A stretch of DNA of 64,000 bases, taken from Proales similis. Taxonomy: Eukaryota; Rotifera; Eurotatoria; Ploima; Proalidae. Below, in pieces: positions 1 through 10,624 of the stretch (positions within the stretch are counted from its first letter, which is position 1; each line of letters begins with the position of its first letter). Below the pieces are notes generated by a model. It saw nothing but the letters and a program-made list of their open reading frames with translations. It searched no databases and had not been told where the DNA came from. The stretch spans positions 434,001-498,000 of the forward strand of contig JAGVRJ010000002.1 in assembly GCA_019059635.1 (NCBI GenBank), given 5' to 3'. A program made the position numbers and the translations under genes.

Positions 1-231
1 TGTTTTGGAAAACAAGTGACGCGCAGGGTCAAAGTAGAATTCTGGCATCTGACAGTGAAATTAAACTAAATCGCAGCATGAAAATGCGCATTTTGGCTGA
101 TTACACTCAAGCGAGCTAGGTGAGCGAACCCACTCACTTAAAAGGCAGAAACATGCGAGAGAAGCCTCCTAAAAGCCAAGTCGTCATGTCAACTCAAGAT
201 CCTTCTTCTCTCTTTTTTTTTTTATTTAAAG

Positions 232-504
232 AACCTTCTGCCTACCTTTGCATTGAAGCGAGTCGTAATTTTTCAACAAAAAGAAATTAGGAGGCAGAAA
301 AAGAGCGAATTGACGCGCTTGTGTGCTGCTATGTTTGCGTTAGGATCCGAACTAAAGCAAAAACACGCGAACCGGTTAGTTAATTTGCTTAATTATTTTG
401 ACTTTGAAAGAGCTTTTCTGGATTGTGACGCCTTGTTAGAACGGTGCCTGCTGATCAGTGATTCTTCTTTTTGTTCAAATTTCTCACAATCTCAAGTTTA
501 CTGA
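232..504 (+). CDS. possible 3'-terminal exon of an unidentified upstream gene
   Basis: An open frame runs from a good splice acceptor (long T tract ending TTTAAAG at 231) to a TGA at 502-504, about 90 codons. The peptide is rich in charged residues and leucine (for example NRLVNLLNYFDFERAFLDCD) and looks more protein-like than neighbouring random frames. Three AATAAA signals follow within 60 bases, as expected for a terminal exon. The start of the gene would lie left of the window. I do not recognise the family; it could also be a chance open frame. Confidence 0.3.
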   Translation, partial: NLLPTFALKRVVIFQQKEIRRQKKSELTRLCAAMFALGSELKQKHANRLVNLLNYFDFERAFLDCDALLERCLLISDSSFCSNFSQSQVY

Positions 505-525
505 TGAGATAAGGCCTGAAATGGA

Positions 526-559
526 AATAAAAGTTCAAATGCAATAAATCGGAAATAAA
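526..559 (+). terminator. cluster of three AATAAA polyadenylation signals
   Basis: AATAAA occurs at 526-531, 543-548 and 554-559, 22 to 57 bases after the TGA of the possible terminal exon and about 310 bases before the VPS33A start codon. The spacing suits a 3' end of an upstream + strand gene. Confidence 0.4.
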
Positions 560-865
560 ATTGAAATAGAACTGATCACTGAACGACCTTGAACTAGTCA
601 TTTAATTAGATTTTTTCTCTGTTTGAAGTCAGTCAAGTCAATTAATTGGGGCTATTCAGAGCTTGAGTTTGACACAAGCGGCTCTCAAATCCTTGTTAAC
701 ATTGCGTCATGGAGCAATCCGGCCCGGCTGGTCTTATGCATTTTTAATGGACCGTCACATGCGAGAAATTTTTAATGTCGAAAGTGTCTCATTTCGCTTA
801 GCAGCAGCGTAAAAGAGCACACAGAAATAATCAAGGAGGGTCGCAGTTAGATTTCTTTGCGTCAA

Positions 866-3712
866 ATGAGTCAAGAGGCGAAAGCGTGCGACCTGAACGA
901 CATACGCCGAGTCTCACGCGGCTTTGTGGTCAAATATCTAAAAGACCATGAGGTAGTCCTGTCCCATTTTACCAGTCACTGGACTTTCTTTTTCACCGTT
1001 TTCTAATCAAGTGCGCCAAGAACTTGGTGATTTCAAAGCAGCTGACCAAACTGCTCGACCAGATAATCAGTTATAACGAGTTGAAAGTAGGCGATCGCTC
1101 ACAATTGGCTTTGGCTATTTATTCGCCAGTTGCACTTTTTTAAGGAAAACGACGTTCAGAAAATATTCTATTTGGATTCGAATGTGGTCAAGACGAACGA
1201 CGATCGCCAGTTTGAGTAACTTGCCTTTAAACTTTTGCTTCCATCAAGATTTGTTTAAGCAGGCTTTATTTGCCTCAGATGGATCTACTTCGTGCGCCCT
1301 AGCGTTAGCGAGCTGGAGCTTGTCTGCGAGCAAATCAATGCAGACGTCCAAAGTCGATCGGTGCCTGCCTATCCTTATCGAATTGTGTTCTGCCCTCGCA
1401 AGGTGGCCATCTTTCGACCAAATCTGTGCTCAGACGATCTTGACTGAGAATTTGCTATAGCTCTACATATGCGAGCTGATGCTCGAGCAGCAGGGCCTCC
1501 TCGACTTCGTGGTCGTAAACGAACTGGAAAACGACTTTAATAAAATCGACGACGATTTCTTGTCGATGGAAAATGACGATTTTTTTGCCGACTACTTTTT
1601 GGTAAATCGTTTGGATTTTGAACATTTTTTGAAATAGAAATGCTCGAACTCTGGAAAAGTACGGCGATCATTCATCTCTCAACTCGATTGCTCAGGGTCT
1701 ATTTCATCTTGAGACTCTGTTCGGCCGAATTCCAAACGTTCATCTGCACGGAAACTGCTCGAAGGTTTGAAACTTGGCTTTTATCTCTACTTCTGACCAC
1801 AAGTGCTCGACCCTTGAAACCAAGTCTGTGTTCGAGCTGCTCAAACGGCTCGAGGCAATCCATCCCAGAGAGCCTAGTCAAACTGAGGCCTACAAAATAT
1901 CGCAGCTCATAATGGTCGATCGAAGTGAGCAAGTCTAAAAAATTTGAAACCAAGAGTTTTGATAAAATGCGACCAAAAGGCATCGACTTTATCACTCCAT
2001 TTTGCTCGCCGTTGGTCTACGAGGCGCTTCTGGACGAGTGCTTTCGAATCAATGTGGGCCAAATCAAAGTTCCTGACGAACAGACCGGCGAGCGCCTCGT
2101 CAAGCTCTACGAACGAGATCCGGTATTACCTTCTCAGATAATTACTTTAGTGCTCGACTTGATCAACGCCAATTGCCAAGGTTTTTGACCAAATTCGCTC
2201 AATGCACATGGGCGAGGTATTTGTTCATTTGAAGAAGCTTGTGCAGAATCTGAAAGAGATCAAGGAGGCGAGTGACCACAGCCCTTAAAATTCAGAATCG
2301 ATTGTTCGAATTGAACCACAGAAAAAAGACACTTTGACCGAGTTGCATCAGTTGAAAAGCTTCATATCAAGCGAACTGAGCGATTTCAAAAAGTACAGCG
2401 CCCTCTTAGACCTGCGTATGTTGGCAAATTTCGTTTGCTTTCACCAACTTGATCTCACCCTTTTATCTTCATCTCACCCTGTGATATGCTTGTGCACATA
2501 TTTTGGATTAAAAATTGAAGATCTGCGAATAAGCGACATTGTTCTGAGAGAAAAAGTGCCGATCGAGTTTTCTACTTATCTGGGCGTAGAGCATTCTATA
2601 CTGCGCCGAAGCAACTACAAACAGTGCTATGAATACATTGAGCAGCTGATCAATCGCCAGGTGGGTGGGGGCTAGAAATCGCACAAGGACTTAAAGCCAT
2701 CAAATACCTGAGATTAGTACGACATGAACAAAGTCCTGCGTCTGATGATACTCCTTTCAAAAACGAATGACGCTCTATCGACTACTGACTACAACAACTT
2801 GATGGGCCAATTCCAGCGAGTAAGTTCGAATTCGCTGTAATTTCTGCTCAATCGTTCGTCTGAAAAGGCCAATAAGGCATACGGCTACGACAAGACTCTG
2901 CTACTGAGCAAGCTCAAGCGTATCGGCTTGTTTGATGCCAAGGAGCTGCTCTCGTTTGCACGAGACGAATCAAAGTCAAACATGTTCAGCTGTAAGCCGC
3001 TCTTCAAAACTTGACCGCCGCATCTACAATTTTCGTTTCAAGTTCAGCTAATCAGCAAAATAAAAATATCGTCCGACTATGAGAACATTGTCAAGAGGCT
3101 AGAAATCGTAATTCGTGTCCAGTTGCCCAATCCTGCAGCAATTTATTTCATTCTTCCTTTTTTTCCAAGTGTCCAAATGATGTTGCCAAAGAGCGACTCA
3201 GCTCTAATTCAAAAGACCTCGACATTTCATACGCATTCAATGGCGAGTACCGACCGATACTGTGTCGCTACATATGCCAGGTAAAGGTTTTTGATCGCAT
3301 CTACCAAACAAGAGCTCAAGTGAGTCGATTCAACTCAGCTGTTGGAAAATCGAGCCGAAGAGCTGGTGAGACATGTTCCAGGAAACTACGAGTTCCATCG
3401 ACGCTCTCACTCAGTCAGAGGTAAGTTTCACTTGTGTTGATCATGGTCAGAAATGGAACACGAATCTCATTCTGGCTCAAAGCTCACACGGACGAGATGG
3501 CCTCTCATCGTACAGTTCTGTTGGTGTTTTTAGGCGGCGTGTCTTTAACCGAACTGGCCGTGCTGAGAAAATATGCCGAGATAAAGCGTAAGTAAACCGA
3601 GCTGAGCATTTAAATTTGCAAATCTGACCGACAATTCGACTTAGACTTGAATTTCTACTTTGCGACCACCTCAGTGTTAAACATCAGCTCACTTGTGGAT
3701 AGCCTTGCTTGA
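866..3712 (+). CDS. VPS33A: VPS33A, Sec1/Munc18-family subunit of HOPS/CORVET
   Basis: SM-family protein that binds SNARE bundles within the HOPS and CORVET tethering complexes and drives endosome-lysosome fusion. Eighteen exons join in phase: 866-952, 1012-1086, 1145-1209, 1279-1402, 1461-1601, 1660-1764, 1825-1924, 1980-2122, 2181-2267, 2322-2415, 2521-2660, 2718-2819, 2868-2991, 3043-3107, 3170-3280, 3339-3420, 3516-3587, 3645-3712. They give 594 residues; human VPS33A has 596. Diagnostic blocks are IYFVRP, the VDRSIDFITP junction, KVLRLMILLS and VFLGGVSLTELAVL near the C terminus. Most introns are 48-69 bases; two are 95 and 105. The intron at 2268-2321 starts with GC (AG|GCGAGT), because no in-phase GT donor gives the conserved spacing. 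The start is the first ATG. VPS33B is the alternative paralogue; spacing and C terminus fit VPS33A better. Confidence 0.93.
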
Positions 3713-6427
3713 CACATTTAGCGCAACTATTTCTAATCATGCGCCAGAGCGCGTAGGAGGGCCAAGGGTCGGGAATAAACCGATAAAAGCCGGAAATTAA
3801 GACTCTTTTACATAAGAAAGTGGCGTAAACATTGAAAAATGGAACGAAAAAAAGGGGAAGAAATTGAGCGGTAATCGGGTCAATTATGGCCGACTTGATG
3901 CTTGCGTCAAGGGAAATGCCAATCACCACCTGATTAACTGCGTTGAGATCAGAATGCTTTTAATTTCTACTACTTGCCAAACGTCCGCTCGTGTTTGCGT
4001 TCTAGCGCGCGCGTTATATGGCCGAGGCAAAAAACGCTCTTGCACAACCGAAGGCAAATGGAGAAATCAATCGATGCAGATCGACGACGTTTGCAAACTA
4101 TTGCACTCGTATGCAATGACGCGGGGTAGACAAGCAGGCGTGCAGGAAAAAAGCCAAAGCAGAGCTTTATTGAACGAGCACGATCCGAACGCAAATGCTG
4201 CAATTTGACAATGTCGCCAATCGTATCAGAGCTAATTGAAATGAAGGGTTGAATGGCTCTATTTTTAGAAAGCAGAGGTTAGAGTCATCATAATGGTTAT
4301 AATAATGCGGCTAGGTGGTGATAATAAGTGAAATTATTATGTTCCAATCCAGCAAAGAGAATGCCTCTTTATTTTTTTCAAGCAGATGAATCAATAATGC
4401 ACGTATTCATACAACATCTTGGAAAAAAAATCGCTATCTTGAGCGCAGCTTCTTATCGCTGCCGTAATTATGCCAAATTCAAGGACGACTTGAATGACAT
4501 TTGCCGTTCATAATGCTTTGAGAACGTTTATTTGGGGAGAAGAGAAGAAAATCGAGAGAAATTTATTTTCCGAGAGATCACAGAAAAATGCCTCCTATTT
4601 GCCTTTGTTTCTTTTTGTTCGATTCCAGCCCTAGCCGACCTTTTCAAGACTATTCGCCTGAGACAACGGCGTCTTGTTCAATCGTGAATCAATCTGGAAT
4701 GAACGCAGACAGCAGCTACTCTTGAATGAGTATCCCGCCCTCTTTCCTGGCCGTCGCTGCCACCGCCTTTTACGTCTCAACAATCTTTTATCTCTCATGC
4801 AACTTAACTTTAGAAGGGAAAATGAATTCAATTTTCAATCGGCCTAAATCAGCCCAGCAGCCAAGAGAATAAAAAATTCCGTCGGAGAATGAAAGCCAGA
4901 ATCTACTCGGTAGGTTGTTTAGAGTTTTTTGTTTACAAAAAGCGGCAAATATTTTTGCCAAGAGATTTAACTCTTGCACCGTCCATTGTTTCATACTCAG
5001 GCAATGCAGTGAGTTCGTGAGCTGTGTTTCTTTTCGCCCTCAGATCTCTGGCCTCTGTTTTTGCCAGCTAGACCATTTATGTGTTGAAGAGAGAAAGAGA
5101 GAATGCGGTTTAGATAGAACGCACCATAGGCAGTTGTGCTTGCTCATATTTGCGTAGAGTTTGACGCAAATAATTATCTTAGATGAAATCATCACGCCGG
5201 GTTGTATTCACAGATATATATCGAGCTATTGCTCGACAGACGTAATAATCAACGGGAGGCAGCCGCCGATCGCAAATCATAGCGGCAGCGTTTTAAAGCC
5301 GACTCGGCTGTTTGCGTGCCTACATTAGTTGCCGATTCCAGACCAGCATCACGAATGTGCATGCATGAGCGGGGGCAGAAGGAAGCTCGACTGTTTTAAT
5401 TCTTCTCAGAGCGTGGTTTATCCCTTCGCACTTGGCGATGCATTTTATTTTTGGCTATAAAACACTCAAGTGCCGGCCGATTGAGCTCGAAGAATCAGAG
5501 TGGCATCTCGGAGTTTAGAAAGCTTCGCATCCAACCAAATCCGCTCTTTTTTAAAACTCTTTCTTCTAAACTCTAAAATTGTTTTCTTTCTAAAACCCTC
5601 TTCTTAACTCGCTAATCTTAGCCGATTAATTTTTCGAAAAAACTCCATGCACTCGGGGCAAATGCAACGCAAATGTGTCAGATCTGTCTCAACTGCGCGT
5701 TGCCGGTAGAGAGGCAACATCTGGCAGGCTTCGCGCCGATATGAAGCGCCTGCAGCTTATTACAGCATCAAGCATGAATGTTCAATCTCTGCAAAAAGGC
5801 TTAGATTGTGCATGGCGTCCCCGGTTGTCAGTTTATCCCCGACGAGCATTCAACTGCCGGGGCGGAATGCACTCGATGATTCCTGTAGGATGTCTGATGC
5901 GCAATTACAGCCAGATTCAAATGCGCACAAGATGCAATCATCTTATTCTAAGAGAGCGCGTTCCTTACGCCCACTCGCTTTGGCCGCGAAAGAAATCTAC
6001 CCGTCTTGAGACATAATAGAGGCAAAGCATAGCAAAATGGCAGCAGGCAGTCAAGCATAGTTTTCAATCTTAAAAGCGTCATTAGAAAGCTCAGATAGAG
6101 TCCGCCCTTTCTTTACTGTGTGCGTGTGTGGGCTGTTTCTGGATATGAGGAATGTGGCCAATCGGAGACAGAGAGAGAGAGAGAGAGTGAGAAAAAGGAA
6201 AAGAACATGTTTTTCACGCACAAAGGGAGGAGATGTATGTGATTTAACATTTTTGCGTCAATTCTTTTTTTTTTCATATCTTTAGCTCTGCGTTTCTAAT
6301 CGGCAATGAATCAGATTTAACGAGGTGTGAAAAGTCAAAGTCAATTGAAAATGAGATAACCTGCGTGAAATAGAAGTGATCACATCGATCGCATTCCATT
6401 CGCGACAGTCGAGCTTTCATTCAGCAG
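3713..6427. other. non-coding stretch between VPS33A and the phosphatase
   Basis: No recognisable exon. An AATAAA at about 3773 may serve VPS33A. The stretch is unique sequence with A/T-rich patches and a GA dinucleotide tract near 6170-6190. Several short open frames (the longest at 5675-6016, about 110 codons without an ATG at its head) show no family resemblance. A TATA-like element at 5456 is listed separately. Upstream untranslated exons of the phosphatase gene may lie here. Confidence 0.5.
5456..5462 (+). promoter_or_regulatory. TATA-box-like element
   Basis: GGCTATAAAACAC has the classical TATA context. About 30 bases downstream is TTGAGCTCG, and no long coding exon follows directly, so if active it would start an untranslated leader, perhaps of the phosphatase gene 2.3 kb downstream. 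Sequence match only. Confidence 0.3.
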
Positions 6428-6434
6428 TATAAAA
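6428..6434 (+). promoter_or_regulatory. TATA-box-like element followed by a signal-peptide-like ATG
   Basis: TATAAAA at 6428-6434 lies about 50 bases before an ATG at 6481. That ATG opens a short frame beginning MFSFSWPIIIIAASG, which has the shape of a secretory signal peptide. This fits a promoter and first coding exon for the membrane phosphatase whose next exon opens at 7740. The donor that would close the exon (near 6547-6555) is weak, so the join is not proven. Confidence 0.35.
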
Positions 6435-7739
6435 TGCAACCAAAAGAAGGTTGGAGCGAAAATCACCTAATTTGCCGGAGATGTTCTCATTCTCTTGGCC
6501 AATTATCATAATTGCCGCGAGCGGAAACGATTTCCACTGGACGTGTGTGCAAAGGTTGTAATGAACGTGCGCACGTGTGCAATATTTGCAAAGTTCAAAT
6601 ATTTGTGAAAAAAAAGGAGCACAAAGCGCGAAATTTGTGCAGCAAGGAAAAGTGGAGAAAATATGGGCCTGTGTGGCGAATCGAATTTAAAATTCAAGTT
6701 TTTTATGCACCCACGCATTTAGCAAGCTCTAATCATTGTGCACTCTCGATTTTCTCGCTCGCACAGGCCTCAAATCTTTTTATTGATTTGCCGATGTAAT
6801 TCAATTCGGCTAGAGCGCATTGAATCATGCAACAGAGCTGAGAAGCAGCCGCAGCCAGCAGCCAGCCGCTCACACAAAGCAGTCGTAGTTATGATGCATT
6901 AATTTGAGCACAACTGAAAGGAGCAAGAGAAAGAAAAGAGGCACAGCGCTCTAATGAGCGAACGCGTGGTCGTTTTCAAGTGGGCGTCAAGCGGTTGCCA
7001 AGCCCTGATCGCGATTGCATGTCAGCTCATCTGTAATTGAAAATTAGCCAACTATTTCACATCCAACATTTCTCGACTCCTCCTCTCAGAGGCAAACAGA
7101 CCGTCAGCAGAGAAGGAGAGAAATGAAAACAGCAAATGCTCATTCAATGACATTTCCTCGTCAAACAAAAATCTATTTCTCGTTTCCCTTTTTCTAACTC
7201 TCTCTCCCTCTCTCTTTCCCTCTCGTCACTCTCTCTCTATTTCTCTTTCTCCTACTCGGTGTGCTTGCCCTAATGAGGAACTACACTTTAATTTCTATTC
7301 ATCAAGCAAACAAAACTGGTCTGTTGTTAGCTTGTGTGTGTGTGTGTGCGTGTTCAGAGCACAATCAAAATTCGGGCTGTTGCATCCCGTTTAACAAAGC
7401 ATTTCAACTCAATGAGCCGCAGTTCGGATGTTTGTCTAAATGGGCTTTAAATTGTTGTCGTATTTCTATCGCCCACGTAACCGTCTTGAAGGCAAGTGGG
7501 CGTTGTGTTTGCGCGTGTCTGTCGCCAAAAATCATTTTTGGTTCATTTCTCTCTCTCTCAATCCTTTTCTCTCTTTATTTCTCGCTGCTGCGACTGGTTT
7601 GGCCTATTTGCGAACATTCAGCGTTTGAGTTTGAGAACTTCATTTTATAATTTTAAACATTCGCCATCCCATCGCTTTTCTCTCATTTAATCATTTATCC
7701 GCATTACGGTGTCTTTATGATTTTTCTCATCAACAAAAG
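6435..7739. other. non-coding stretch / probable first intron of the phosphatase gene
   Basis: Apart from the signal-peptide-like frame at 6481-6550 I see no exon. The tract at 7195-7260 is almost pure CT-rich pyrimidine, and a short TG repeat lies at about 7332-7350. A polypyrimidine tract ends in the acceptor at 7739. Confidence 0.4.
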
Positions 7740-9834
7740 GAACTGTCAAGCGATGAGCAAGATCTGCTCGATTCACTCGGTTATAATAGTCACATCGATA
7801 TTCTAGATTCTCAGTCTAGTTTGAGAGAAGGAACCACACAGCTAGCGGCTGTAGCAGCAGACAGAGTCACGGCAATCGAAGATGTTGGCCATGTTTGGAG
7901 CCAATATTTGAGTGACAGTCGGTCGGAGCTAACAGTTGCAGTTGCACTCACGATCGTAGGCATACTATCAATCGCCATAATGGTAGGTTTTAGATGCGCA
8001 CTAGTTTGCATGGGCGGTTGAGCTCACTAATCAATGCAATTGGGGTTAAAGGTCTACTGCTGTGTGAAGCAGCACAGCACCTATAAAACGAGCGAGTCGA
8101 TCAAAAAATCGAGCTCAACTCTTAATGAATCACTGATCGACAGCCTAAACAAAGCATCATTGAACAGCAGCAACAGCGCTCATATATTAGAGCAGTCGCC
8201 ATCGCAGAGCATCAATGAGACCGGCGGCGGCAAGGAGATCTGCATTAAAATGCCCACAGTCAAGCCATCGCTAAATGAAGCAAAGCCTCAATTGAGTTTG
8301 GACTCTAAAATGAAGGCCAAAAGTCTCTATGAAAGGTACGTGCTCTTCTCATTCGTCTATTCGCTTTTCTATCGTCCCACTAATCTGCACAATTTGGTCC
8401 AATAGCAAAAGTTTATATAACAAAAGGTTGGTTAAACATTTAACAGCTCGACCTTGCTCTTTCGATTTTATGCTCGACTTTTCGTTTCGCTTTTCAATAC
8501 TGTCGATTCAATTCATTTAATTGCTTGCAACACTTGCCACAAAATTTAGACGCGGCTCGAACAACTCGCTCACGTTGAGTTTGAATCCGATCAAGAAGAA
8601 GCTGCCGCTCAGTCTGCAAGTGAATAAGGACAGGTAAACAGAGCTCGCAGAGTAGAATTATTTTCAAATTTCGAAATTGAATAATTATATGCAGCAACAC
8701 ACTTGAACTGCTGGCCAAGAATTCTCGGCCCCTTTCCCTCTCAGAGCTGGTCGAAGCGTCCAAATCGCTGAATCTTACCGATGAGTTTTATGTAAGTCTG
8801 AACGAGCAACTTTGCCACCTAAAATACGGAGTTTATAATTGCCCTTAAACAGCTAATTCCATTCAATCATCCCGAGTCGTGCATGAGTGGCTGTGGAGTG
8901 AAAAACCGCTACAAGACCATTCTGCCAAGTAAGTTGGAAAAATACATGACTCCGGAGAGATTTCTGTTCAGCTCGATCACAATTGAATAGACGAAGATAC
9001 CCGAGTGAAACTGCCCATGCGTCACAATGATCCGACCAGCACGTACATAAACGCCAACCACATCAGCGGCTATGCGAACGCGTCAAACGCATACATAGCT
9101 TGTCAAGGGCCCATGTCCAACACCCTTAACGACTTTTGGCTCATGGTCTGGGAGCAGCATGTGCCCGCTATCGTCATGATCACCAAGTTGTTTGAATGCA
9201 GCAAAAGCAAATGTGAAATGTACATACCAGAAAACTGCGGCCAAACTCTACAGTGCGACGACATTCTTGTCACACTCACACAAATAAGCAATCTCGGTGA
9301 TTACGAGCTTCGCCTGCTCTGCGTTCAGGTAAGAACTGTCGCTGATTCTGGCATCTGCGAATTGTCCAAAGTCAAACTCTCTTTTTAAAGAGAGGAGCGG
9401 AAACACGAAATATTTACCATTACTGGTATAGCACTTGGCCCGATCACAGTCTACCGAGCAATGCCGACTCGCTCATTCAAATGATTCGACAGGTGGAAGC
9501 GACCGCCAACTCAGCGAGCGGACCAACCCTGGTGCACTGCAGTGCCGGAGTGGGCCGCACGGGCTGCTACCTGGCGCTTGCGCTCGGTATGAAGCAGATC
9601 GACGCCCAGAATTCTGTGGACATCATTCGAATCGTTTGCCAGCTTCGCCGGGAAAGAGGCGGAATGATTCAAAATCTGGAGCAATATGAATTCGTCTATC
9701 GGATGTTGGCATATTACTCGATTTACTACAAAAAATGCACACTTGCGTCTCTCTCCTCCCCATCCATATCGTCCCCGTCGCCCTCCTATTTACAGTCATC
9801 TGCCTCATCCGCCTTTTCATTTAATTTGCCCTGA
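7740..9834 (+). CDS. PTPRR-like: receptor-type tyrosine phosphatase with MAPK-docking (KIM) motif, PTPRR/PTPN5/PTPN7 family (5' end missing)
   Basis: KIM phosphatases dock on and dephosphorylate ERK/p38 kinases. Exons: 7740-7982, 8052-8335, 8550-8634, 8695-8791, 8853-8928, 8991-9328, 9391-9834. The first encodes a short ectodomain and a membrane segment (LTVAVALTIVGILSIAIM). The third carries the kinase-interaction motif RRGSNNSLTL, almost identical to that of PTPRR/STEP. The catalytic domain keeps KNRYKTILPN, the WPD loop (Asp codon 9442-9444), HCSAGVGRTG (nucleophile Cys codon 9538-9540) and the Q-loop GGMIQNLEQYEF, so it should be active. The tail is serine-rich. Odd: the KIM exon changes frame at a T run (8580-8583); read straight it hits TAA at 8626-8628, while one base fewer joins exon 4 in phase. 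The visible ectodomain is much shorter than in PTPRR. The start exon is unresolved; a candidate is the ATG at 6481. Confidence 0.85.
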
Positions 9835-10624
9835 ACAGACCACTTCAGACGTCGCTCATTCCACAGCCGTTGACCAACAGCTCTGTCCATTAAATCGCCA
9901 ATATTGCTCCGGTCTAGCATGCCAGCGTTCGCTTCAATCAGTCTGCCGGCCAGTTTTGGACCAGAAGTGCGATTTTCTTATCCAGAAACCGATTGACTGC
10001 TCGTTACTCTCAAACCTTGTTCATTTTCCCCATCTGATTTGTTCTTTGTTTGTTTCCCTGGCGATCTCTTTGCGCCGCACTTTTCATGCGATTTCGAGCC
10101 TCCGGTTTTCAGGCCAAGTTCTCACATGGCCAATCTTATGTCTGTCAAAACAGAATCTTGTTCATGACTCATTCTCTCCTTTTCTCGGCCCCGTCTGTCT
10201 TCTGCTTCGTCTTTGTGTTCTCTGTGGCTCGGCTTTCTTCTCTTTTTTGCATTGTTCTCTATATTTAAGTTCTCTTTTCGTTTATTTCCTTTTTTTATTG
10301 TTCGTTTAAACTCTTCAGATTTATTCGCTTTGTTTATTTAATTATTTATTTTATTATGCGTTAGATTTCTTGTTCTCATTTAGAGTGTTCCTTTTTCATC
10401 CCGTTCAGTGTATAAAAACAATAAGCAACAACAGCAACAAAAACACGATAGGCGACACAAATCCTGCTGCAGCTATTCCTAAACTCAAACAGTTCAAAAT
10501 AAAACTTGAATTTTTTTTTTCAATCTCAAAATCTTGGCCGTTTTAGTATTTGTTGATTTGTCTGACGGCAAAATGATGCTTGAGCTAAAGAACAGTTGAT
10601 TCTCAAGGTCAAATTAGGTCTTAT
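9835..10624. other. 3' flank shared by the convergent phosphatase and PDZ genes
   Basis: CT- and T-rich non-coding sequence, probably the 3' untranslated region of the phosphatase. AATAAA at 10498-10503 is a plausible + strand polyadenylation signal. A 200-codon open frame in another register (9686-10309) has low-complexity composition and no family resemblance. Confidence 0.5.

Noticed and set aside
5675-6016. A 113-codon open frame downstream of a TATA-like element
   Set aside because: No ATG at its head, basic unstructured peptide, no family resemblance and no matching splice partner.
7261-7650. A 129-codon open frame with hydrophobic, cysteine-rich translation
   Set aside because: Cysteines and hydrophobicity come from TG and CT repeats; no in-frame ATG start and wrong register for the phosphatase exon at 7740.
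9686-10309. A 207-codon open frame overlapping the phosphatase end
   Set aside because: Different register from the catalytic exon, starts inside it, composition follows the CT-rich 3' region, no family resemblance.
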